Assembly: GCA_949498175.1 (NCBI GenBank)
Contig: CATDDF010000098.1
Location: 1-52,748, forward strand
Reading direction: 5' to 3'
Length of the DNA stretch: 52,748 bases
Origin: Alphaproteobacteria bacterium
Lineage (GTDB): Bacteria; Pseudomonadota; Alphaproteobacteria; RS24
Below, one piece after another: positions 46,280-52,748 of the stretch. A model generated the notes under the pieces. It did not search any database. It was not told where the DNA came from and saw only the letters and a list, made by a program, of their open reading frames with translations. The position numbers were made by a program, and so were the translations under genes. Position 1 is the first letter of the stretch. Every line of letters begins with the position of its first letter.

Positions 46280-47872
46280 TTAACCGTCCAAAGCGGCGGC
46301 CAGCAGGCTTTGCGTATAGGCCTCTCGTGGGTGCGTAAAAATATCTTCGCTCGCGCCTTCTTCAATGCATTGACCGTCTTGCATCACCATGACGCGATGT
46401 GCCAAAGCGCGCACCACTTTCAAATCATGGCTGATGAATAAATAGGTCAGTTCTTTTTGCGCCTGCAAGCGGCGCAACAATTCGATGATTTGCGCTTGCA
46501 CCGAGCGGTCCAGCGCGCTGGTCGGCTCATCCAAAACGATAAATTGCGGCTCTAAAATCAGCGCGCGGGCAATCGCAATGCGCTGCCTTTGACCGCCTGA
46601 AAACTCATGCGGATAGCGCGGCGCCATGGACGGGTCCAATTCCACCTCGCGCATCATCGCATCGCGCCGCTCTGCCATATCGGTCGCGCTTAAATGCGGC
46701 TCGTGCAGTTTCAAACCTTCAAGAATAATATCCCCGACACTCATACGCGGGCTCAGTGCGCCGAACGGGTCTTGAAAGACAATCTGCATGTCTTTGCGGA
46801 GTTTGCGCCGCGTCTTCCGCGATACGCCGATAATCTCTTGCCCGTTAAACTTTGCCTGACCGGTCGCGGCTTGCAGACCCAAAAGCGCACGCCCCAAAGT
46901 GGTTTTGCCCGAGCCGCTTTCGCCGACAATGCCCAAAGTTTCGCCTTTGTGAATGGTAAAGCCCATATCGGTGACCGCTTTCACATGGTCCCTTGTGCGC
47001 CGCAAAAGCCCGGTTTTCACCGGAAACCAAACGCGCAAATCTTCTGCCTCGACCAATATGTCTTGCGCAGTCAGTGGCGGCGCATGGCCATGCGGTTCGG
47101 CATTGATGAGTTGTTGGGTATAAGCGTGTTGCGGCGCATTGAAAATATCATCAACCGCCCCGTCTTCGACAATATCGCCGTCTTGCATGACATAAATGCG
47201 GTCAGCCATTTTCTTGACCACGCCCAAATCATGGGTGATGAGCAGTATCGACATGCCGAACTCGCTTTGCAATTCCTGCAGCAGGTCGAGAATTTGCTTT
47301 TGAATGGTCACATCAAGCGCTGTGGTCGGCTCATCGGCAATCAGCAAATCAGGCTGATTGGCCAGCGCCATGGCAATCATCACGCGCTGTCTTTGCCCGC
47401 CCGATAATTCATGCGGCAAGGCTTTCAAACGCTTTTCCGCATCAGCAATGCCGACGCGCGTCAACAGACGCAAGGTCTCGGCGCGCGCGGCGGCGCGGTC
47501 CAGCTCTTGATGCAATTCAATGATTTCCGAAATTTGCTTTTCAATCGAATGCAGCGGATTGAGCGATGACATGGGCTCTTGAAAAATCATCGAAATGCGA
47601 TTGCCGCGCACCGAGCGCAGCACATGGTCGGGCTGGGTCATCAGATCGACATCGTCAAAATAAATTTTGCCGCTTTCATGAAAAGCCGTCGGATAGGGCA
47701 GCAGTTTCAAAATGGACAAAGCGCTGACCGATTTGCCCGAGCCGCTTTCACCGACCAGACCGACCGTCTCGCCATGGCCGATATGAAACGACACTTTATT
47801 GACGGCAGTGGATTTTTGCCCGTCTGAAACAAAGCCCACTGAAAGCGCTTCAATGTTCAATAGTTTGCCCAT
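46280..47872 (-). CDS. yejF: Peptide ABC transporter ATP-binding protein, fused double-domain
   Basis: 530 residues with two ABC ATPase domains (about 1-260 and 275-530). Walker A motifs are GESGSGKSVSAL and GESGSGKTTLGR; signatures are LSGGQRQR and FSGGQRQR. It powers a Yej-type oligopeptide importer. ATG 47872 is preferred; a GTG three bases earlier is in frame. GAGGCGGTG lies upstream. It is the last gene of yejABEF. Confidence 0.95.
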   Translation of the reverse strand: MGKLLNIEALSVGFVSDGQKSTAVNKVSFHIGHGETVGLVGESGSGKSVSALSILKLLPYPTAFHESGKIYFDDVDLMTQPDHVLRSVRGNRISMIFQEPMSSLNPLHSIEKQISEIIELHQELDRAAARAETLRLLTRVGIADAEKRLKALPHELSGGQRQRVMIAMALANQPDLLIADEPTTALDVTIQKQILDLLQELQSEFGMSILLITHDLGVVKKMADRIYVMQDGDIVEDGAVDDIFNAPQHAYTQQLINAEPHGHAPPLTAQDILVEAEDLRVWFPVKTGLLRRTRDHVKAVTDMGFTIHKGETLGIVGESGSGKTTLGRALLGLQAATGQAKFNGQEIIGVSRKTRRKLRKDMQIVFQDPFGALSPRMSVGDIILEGLKLHEPHLSATDMAERRDAMMREVELDPSMAPRYPHEFSGGQRQRIAIARALILEPQFIVLDEPTSALDRSVQAQIIELLRRLQAQKELTYLFISHDLKVVRALAHRVMVMQDGQCIEEGASEDIFTHPREAYTQSLLAAALDG

Positions 47873-47879
47873 CACCGCC

Positions 47880-48923
47880 TCACATCAGCGTCTTGCGCGG
47901 GTCAAACGCATCGCGCACCGCCTCACCTATGAAAATCAAAAGGCTCAACATGAAGGCAATGGTGAAAAACCCCGATAGGCCGAGCCAGGGCGCTTGCAAA
48001 TTGGCTTTGCCTTGCGCCAGCAATTCACCCAAAGAGGGTGACCCGGGTGGCAGACCAAAGCCCAGAAAATCGAGCGAGGTGAGGGTGGTAATCGACGCGT
48101 TTAAAATAAACGGCATGAAAGTGAGCGTTGCCACCATAGCATTGGGCAGTAAATGGCGGCACATAATGGTGATATTGGAAACCCCCAAAGCGCGCGCCGC
48201 TTCGACATATTCAAAATTACGCGCGCGTAAAAATTCGGCACGCACCACGCCGACCAATGCGACCCATGAAAACAGCAATAATATGCCGAGCAAAATCCAA
48301 AACCCCGGCTCAATGACGGCGGCAATGATGATCAGCAAATAAAGCGAGGGCACTGAGGTCCATATTTCGATAAAGCGTTGCATGGACAAATCGGTCCAGC
48401 CGCCGAAATAGCCCTGCACGGCACCCGCCGCAATGCCGATAAGCGAGGAGGCAATGGTCAAAGCCAGACCGAATAAAACCGAAATGCGAAAGCCGTAAAT
48501 CAAACGCGCCAGCACATCGCGGCCTTGATCATCCGTGCCGAGCCAATTTTCAGCGCTGGGCGGGGCCGGGGCCGGGCGGTCAAGATTGAGATTTATCGTG
48601 TCATAGCTATAGCGCAGCAGCGGCCAGATAATATAACCGTCCTTCTCTCCGTTCTCGCCTTCAATCAAGGCAATAACAAACGGGTCGCGATAATCGGCCT
48701 CAGTGGCGAAATCGCCGCCAAATTCGGTTTCCGCATAGGCGGTCAAAACCGGCATGTAAAATGCCCCTTCATGGCGAATGAGCAGCGGTTTGTCATTGGC
48801 CAAAAACTCGGCAAATAAAGTCACGAAAAACAAAATGCCGAACAGCCATAACGCGATGAAGCCGCGCAGATTGGCTTTGAAATTGCGCCAGCGCCGTTGA
48901 TTGAGCGGAGACAAGCCGGCCAT
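47880..48923 (-). CDS. yejE: Peptide ABC transporter permease
   Basis: 347 residues. The N-terminus SPLNQRRWRNFKANLRGFIALW and the long periplasmic loop after the first helix are typical of YejE. The core has several membrane helices and a permease EAA-like loop (EAARALGVSNITIMCRHLLPN). It pairs with YejB. Its ATG shares a base with the yejB stop (TGATG). Confidence 0.95.
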   Translation of the reverse strand: MAGLSPLNQRRWRNFKANLRGFIALWLFGILFFVTLFAEFLANDKPLLIRHEGAFYMPVLTAYAETEFGGDFATEADYRDPFVIALIEGENGEKDGYIIWPLLRYSYDTINLNLDRPAPAPPSAENWLGTDDQGRDVLARLIYGFRISVLFGLALTIASSLIGIAAGAVQGYFGGWTDLSMQRFIEIWTSVPSLYLLIIIAAVIEPGFWILLGILLLFSWVALVGVVRAEFLRARNFEYVEAARALGVSNITIMCRHLLPNAMVATLTFMPFILNASITTLTSLDFLGFGLPPGSPSLGELLAQGKANLQAPWLGLSGFFTIAFMLSLLIFIGEAVRDAFDPRKTLM

Positions 48924-50029
48924 CAGCCTTGCCCTCGGGCTTCAAAATCAATGCGCGGGTCAACCCACATATACGTCAGGTCGGACACTAAAGTGACGAG
49001 CAAGCCAATCAGCCCAAAAATATAAAGCGAGGCAAACACCACCGGATAATCGCGATTAATGATGCTTTCATAGGAAAGCAGACCCAGCCCGTCGAGCGAG
49101 AATATGGTTTCAATCAATAAGGAGCCGGTGAAAAACGCGCCGATAAAGGCACCCGGAAAACCGGCAATGACGATCAACATGGCATTGCGAAACACATGGC
49201 CGTAAAGCACGCGCGTCTCATCCAGCCCTTTGGCGCGCGCGGTGACGACATATTGTTTTCTTATTTCATCGAGAAAAGCGTTTTTGGTCAAAAGCGAGGT
49301 AGTGGCAAAACCGGCAATCGTCATGGCAATGACCGGCAATGTGATGTGCCAGAGATAATCGCCGATTTGCCCCAGCACTGACAATTCGTCAAAATTATCC
49401 GAGGTCAGACCGCGCAAGGGAAACCAGTCGAGATAAGAGCCGCCGGCAAACAGCACAATCAACATGACGGCGAATAAAAAACCCGGTATCGCATAGCCGA
49501 CAATAATCACGGCCGAAGTCCAAACATCAAAGCGCGTGCCGTCGCGCCGCGCTTTGGCAATACCCAAAGGAATGGAAATCAGATAGGTGAGTAAAGTCGT
49601 CCACAGCCCCAAAGTGATGGAGACGGGCAGTTTTTCCAAAATTAAATCGATAACGGGAATATCGCGATAATAGCTGTCGCCGAAATCAAAGCGCGCATAA
49701 TCGCCGACCATTTTGAAAAACCGCTCATGCACCGGTTTGTCGAAGCCGAATTGCGCCTCCAATTCGGCGATAAATTCAGGGTCGAGACCCTGCGCGCCGC
49801 GATATTTGGAATTGACCGCCGCTTGCGCCGCCGCATTGGTGCCCAAAGTGCTGCCGTCTTGCGCGCCGGTAAAGCGCGAAGTGGCGCCGACATCATGGCC
49901 TTGCAATTGCGCAATCACGCGCTCCACCGGTCCGCCCGGGGCAAATTGCACAATGGCAAAGCTAATGGCCATAATGCCGAAAATGGTCGGCACCATGAGC
50001 AAAAGGCGGCGGAGAATATAGGCGGCCAT
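48923..50029 (-). CDS. yejB: Peptide ABC transporter permease
   Basis: 368 residues, DppB/OppB-type permease. It has the N-terminal helix [18 protein letters not shown], a periplasmic insert after PGGPVERV with the YejB-type DGS-rich segment, and an EAA-like loop ([21 protein letters not shown]). It forms the channel with YejE. It starts 6 bases after yejA. Confidence 0.95.
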   Translation of the reverse strand: MAAYILRRLLLMVPTIFGIMAISFAIVQFAPGGPVERVIAQLQGHDVGATSRFTGAQDGSTLGTNAAAQAAVNSKYRGAQGLDPEFIAELEAQFGFDKPVHERFFKMVGDYARFDFGDSYYRDIPVIDLILEKLPVSITLGLWTTLLTYLISIPLGIAKARRDGTRFDVWTSAVIIVGYAIPGFLFAVMLIVLFAGGSYLDWFPLRGLTSDNFDELSVLGQIGDYLWHITLPVIAMTIAGFATTSLLTKNAFLDEIRKQYVVTARAKGLDETRVLYGHVFRNAMLIVIAGFPGAFIGAFFTGSLLIETIFSLDGLGLLSYESIINRDYPVVFASLYIFGLIGLLVTLVSDLTYMWVDPRIDFEARGQG

Positions 50030-50035
50030 TTATTT

Positions 50036-51829
50036 TTATTCCTTCCACCAAATGGTCGGGAAACCCAGCCCGTATTTCGGCATATTAGCGGGACGCACCA
50101 GCCCCTGCCAATAGGCCAGTCGCTCATGCGGGGCGTGCCATTGCGGCATAATATAATGGTTGGAGATCAACACGCGGTCCAGCGCGCGTGTGGCAGTGAC
50201 CAATTCTTGCCGCGAGCGCGCAAAAATAAGTTTTTCGATCAGCGCATCGACCGCTGCGTCTTTAATGCCGATATAATTGCGCCCACCCGGCCGGTCGGCC
50301 GCGGCGGCAGACCAATAATCGCGTTGCTCATTACCCGGTGACAAGGATTGCCCGAAACTCATCACCACGGCGTCATAATCATAATTGGTGACGCGGTTTT
50401 GATATTGCGTCGGGTCAATGCTGCGCATTTTCGCCTCAATGCCGAGCTTGGCGAGGTTTTTGATATAGGGGGCAACAATGCGCTCAAAGGCCGGTTGCAC
50501 GAGCAAAAACTCGATAGTGAAAACCTCACCGTTTTTTTGAAGTTTGCCGTCCTTAATGGTCCATCCGGCTTTTTCAAACAGGGCGCGCGCCTTGCGTAAA
50601 TGTGCACGAATATTGCCGCTCGCATCACTTACGGGATTTTCAAATAGCGGGTCAAAAGTCTTGGCCGGCAGTTTATCGCGCAGCGGCTCAAGCAAGGCCA
50701 GCTCCTCTTTTGATGGTGAGCCGGACGCGGCCAGTTCCGAGCCCTGAAAAAACGAGCCGGTGCGCGCATATTGGCCGTAAAACAAATTCTTTTTGGTCCA
50801 TTCAAAATCATAGGCCCAATTGAGCGCCTCGCGGACATGGATATTGTCGAAACGCGGGCGGCGCAAATTAAAGACAAAGCCCTGCATGCCGGCCGAGTTC
50901 TCCAGCGTCACCGTCTCTTTTACCATTTTTCCGGATTTGACGGCCGGTGTGTTATAGCCGGTCGCCCAAACGCGGGAGGAGAACTCGCGGCGAAAATCAA
51001 TCTCACCCGCTTTCAGCGCTTCAAAAGCCACCGTGTCATCGCCGAAATAGACATATGTCACGCGCTCAATATTGTTTTTGCCGATATTGACGTTCAAATC
51101 TTTGGCCCAATAATCAGGGCGGCGTTGATAGGTGATGGCGCGACCGGCATCGACTTTGGCGATTTCATATGCGCCCGATACGGGTGGGATGTCCAAAGTG
51201 GTTTCGGCCAAAGAGCGCCCTTCAGCATTCCAATAGGTTTTTTTCAAAATCGGCAATTGCCCCAAAATCATCGGCAATTCGCGATTGCCCTTTTGCCCGA
51301 AGCGAAAGCTGATTTCATGCGCATTGGTTGTCTCATAGCCGACCACATCGGCATAATAGGCGCGGTAAAAAGGATGCGTTTTTTTCAAAGCGGTCAGCGA
51401 AAAGGCAACATCATCGGCGGTGATGGGGCTGCCATCTGAAAATCTGGCGTTTTTATTGAGACGGAAGCTGACGGATGAATAATCGGCCGCATGTTTCACC
51501 GCCTCGGCAATCAGCCCGTAACCGGCGCTCGCCTCATCAAGCGAGCCGGTCATCAACGTGTCATGGATAAGCCCCAAACCACCGGCCGCATTGCCCTTAA
51601 TGGTAAATTGGTTGAGATTGTCAAACGAACCGATGGCCGCAATGCGCACGCTGCCGCCTTTCGGGGCGCTTTCATTGACGTAAGGGAAATGGGCAAAGCC
51701 GCGCGGCAATTGCGGTTTGCCGAAAAGTGACAGGCCGTGCTGCCAGTCAGCGGCAAATGTCGGGCTCATAAGGCTGAGAAAAAGCGCTAAGGTTTTGAGG
51801 CAAATTGCGGCAGGCGGCGGCACGGACAT
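50036..51829 (-). CDS. yejA: Periplasmic peptide-binding protein (YejA/YepA-like, SBP family 5)
   Basis: 597 residues. The signal peptide runs from M1 to about residue 26 (LFLSLMSPTFAA). The family-5 solute-binding fold is visible from FPYVNESAPKGGSVR and KFSDGSPITADDV-like segments (RFSDGSPITADDV) to the C-terminal DALIEKLIFARSRQEL. It captures oligopeptides for YejBEF; in Agrobacterium a related system imports anhydromuropeptides. ATG 51829 with GGAG upstream is chosen over a longer frame. It begins the yejABEF operon after the cycM terminator. Confidence 0.93.
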   Translation of the reverse strand: MSVPPPAAICLKTLALFLSLMSPTFAADWQHGLSLFGKPQLPRGFAHFPYVNESAPKGGSVRIAAIGSFDNLNQFTIKGNAAGGLGLIHDTLMTGSLDEASAGYGLIAEAVKHAADYSSVSFRLNKNARFSDGSPITADDVAFSLTALKKTHPFYRAYYADVVGYETTNAHEISFRFGQKGNRELPMILGQLPILKKTYWNAEGRSLAETTLDIPPVSGAYEIAKVDAGRAITYQRRPDYWAKDLNVNIGKNNIERVTYVYFGDDTVAFEALKAGEIDFRREFSSRVWATGYNTPAVKSGKMVKETVTLENSAGMQGFVFNLRRPRFDNIHVREALNWAYDFEWTKKNLFYGQYARTGSFFQGSELAASGSPSKEELALLEPLRDKLPAKTFDPLFENPVSDASGNIRAHLRKARALFEKAGWTIKDGKLQKNGEVFTIEFLLVQPAFERIVAPYIKNLAKLGIEAKMRSIDPTQYQNRVTNYDYDAVVMSFGQSLSPGNEQRDYWSAAAADRPGGRNYIGIKDAAVDALIEKLIFARSRQELVTATRALDRVLISNHYIMPQWHAPHERLAYWQGLVRPANMPKYGLGFPTIWWKE

Positions 51830-51879
51830 GACATCTCCAAATCGGACAATAAAATCAGACGAAAGCCACCTATCGAAGC

Positions 51880-51918
51880 AAAAATAAAGGCCGCACACAA
51901 GCTGATGTGTCGCGGCCT
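51880..51918 (-). terminator. Rho-independent terminator after cycM
   Basis: On the minus strand AGGCCGC (51918-51912) and TGTGCGGCCT-type arm (51899-51888) pair over 12 bases, with one bulged base. TTTATTTTTG follows. It lies 16 bases after the cytochrome c stop and isolates it from yejA. Confidence 0.85.
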
Positions 51919-51934
51919 AAATAGAAAATCGCGT

Positions 51935-52450
51935 TTATTTCAAGCTGTCGAGATAGGCGATAATATTGGCGCGATCTTTGGCTTTGCGCAGTCCGGCAAA
52001 GGCCATATTGGTGCCGGCCGCATATTTTTTCGGATTTTCCAAAAAGCCGTTCAGCGCCTCATAATCCCAAGCACCGCCCATATCGGCCAAAGCGCCGGAA
52101 TATTTAAAGCCGCCATATTGACCAATCGTGCGATCAACAATGCCGTAAAGGGCAGGGCCGATTTTATTGGCGCCGCCCGGCTCAAAGCTGTGACAGGAGA
52201 CGCATTTTTTCGCCACTTTAATGCCCTTGTCGATGGAGGCGGTGGCCAGCATATCGGCAATCGGCACCACTTCTTCGGCCACGGCAGCAACGGCGACAGC
52301 GCCTTCTTCTTCTACCCCTTCCACCACATAGGCTTCCGGATTGGCCGGTGCCGGGTCAAACATAATGGCTCCGAGGTTTTGTACGCCGAGATATACCAGC
52401 AAGGTAAACAATACCGCTCCGGCTATTTTATTGAGTTCAAAACTATCCAT
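51935..52450 (-). CDS. cycM: Membrane-anchored c-type cytochrome (CycM/c552-like)
   Basis: 171 residues. An uncleaved N-terminal helix (about 8-30) anchors a periplasmic class I cytochrome domain. Haem motif C83-V-S-C86-H87 and axial M149 (GTNMAFAGL) are visible. A flexible Glu/Ala-rich linker (about 40-70) separates them. CycM-type proteins carry electrons from complex III to the aa3 oxidase. ATG 52450, with GGGGGAC upstream, is preferred over one four codons earlier. It is divergent from kdsB, a common alphaproteobacterial arrangement. Confidence 0.95.
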   Translation of the reverse strand: MDSFELNKIAGAVLFTLLVYLGVQNLGAIMFDPAPANPEAYVVEGVEEEGAVAVAAVAEEVVPIADMLATASIDKGIKVAKKCVSCHSFEPGGANKIGPALYGIVDRTIGQYGGFKYSGALADMGGAWDYEALNGFLENPKKYAAGTNMAFAGLRKAKDRANIIAYLDSLK

Positions 52451-52602
52451 TATGTCCCCCAAAATGCGAAAGGATGGGCCAACGTCCGACCATTAAAGTG
52501 GCCGCACTTTACGCAATTTCTCCGGCTAACCCCATTGTTTCCACTTGCGGCCTAGCGTCGCACAAATTAGGAAGAGATTAGGAAAACAAACAGTGAGTCG
52601 CA

Positions 52603-52748
52603 ATGGCGGAGAAACAGCACATGGTGGGGCAAAACCCGATAATTTTAATACCGGCGCGCATGGCCTCGACGCGGCTGCCAAACAAGCCTTTGGCCAAGAT
52701 TTGCGGTGTGCCGATGATTGTGCAAGTGCTCAAACGCGCGCAGGAAGC
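52603..52748 (+). CDS. kdsB: 3-deoxy-manno-octulosonate cytidylyltransferase, N-terminal part (partial)
   Basis: The first 48 codons are in the window; the gene runs off the end. The peptide [16 protein letters not shown] followed by [15 protein letters not shown] is the nucleotide-binding start of KdsB. It activates Kdo with CTP for lipopolysaccharide core synthesis. The start is ATG 52603, without an obvious ribosome site; ATG 52621 is an alternative. A weak promoter candidate (TTGCGG 52545, TAGGAA 52568) lies upstream. The 152-base gap to cycM shows nothing else. Confidence 0.93.
   Translation, partial: MAEKQHMVGQNPIILIPARMASTRLPNKPLAKICGVPMIVQVLKRAQE

Noticed and set aside
52594-52748. 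GTG-started open frame overlapping the kdsB start
   Set aside because: Its translation has no recognisable features, while the ATG frame at 52603 gives the clear KdsB nucleotide-binding motif.

Overview
The window is about 52.7 kb of gene-dense chromosome from an alphaproteobacterium. The evidence is gene order and protein type: a sdhAB-zapE-mdh-sucCD-sucAB-lpd block, an F1-only atpHAGDC operon, an rplU-rpmA-obgE-proBA-nadD-rsfS-rlmH-envC-ctpA-rppH series, a cycM-kdsB divergent pair, a 320-residue LDH-like malate dehydrogenase and a CysNC fusion. A Rhizobiales/Parvibaculum-like or related marine lineage with hydrocarbon or lipid oxidation ability fits best, but the genus is an inference.

Layout. 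1-12193 (+) carries the end of sdhA, then sdhB, zapE, mdh, a membrane-anchored metallo-beta-lactamase-fold hydrolase, sucC, sucD, sucA, sucB and lpdA; this is nearly a full TCA-cycle arm from 2-oxoglutarate to succinate plus malate oxidation. 12196-13787 (-) holds xerC and a small transaldolase, divergent from priA (13905-16061, +). 16245-21004 (+) is the F1 ATP synthase operon, whose epsilon subunit is unusually short, closed by a terminator. 21090-30269 (-) is a long, tightly packed run from obgE to a 2-oxoglutarate/iron oxygenase. The ribosomal pair rplU-rpmA lies upstream with its own promoter and terminator. 31293-34117 (+) is cysD-cysNC for sulfate activation.

34121-44000 is an accessory-looking stretch: an MDR and an SDR oxidoreductase, tRNA-Ser(CGA), a small four-helix membrane protein, a cytochrome P450 translationally coupled to a sulfatase, thiC under a TPP riboswitch, and a CYP153-type P450 followed by another SDR. 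Both P450 genes have the same 16-bp palindrome, ATGACGC-NN-GCGTCAT, immediately downstream of a -10 hexamer. They therefore look like one regulon under a repressor not encoded here. This is the most interesting signal in the window.

44018-51829 groups an M17 aminopeptidase and a cytoplasmic SH3/NlpC-P60 peptidase (+), convergent with a Yej-type ABC peptide importer operon (-). Together they suggest uptake and breakdown of (muro)peptides. The window closes with membrane-bound cytochrome c (cycM, -) and the first part of kdsB (+). No CRISPR array, insertion sequence, transposase or prophage was seen.
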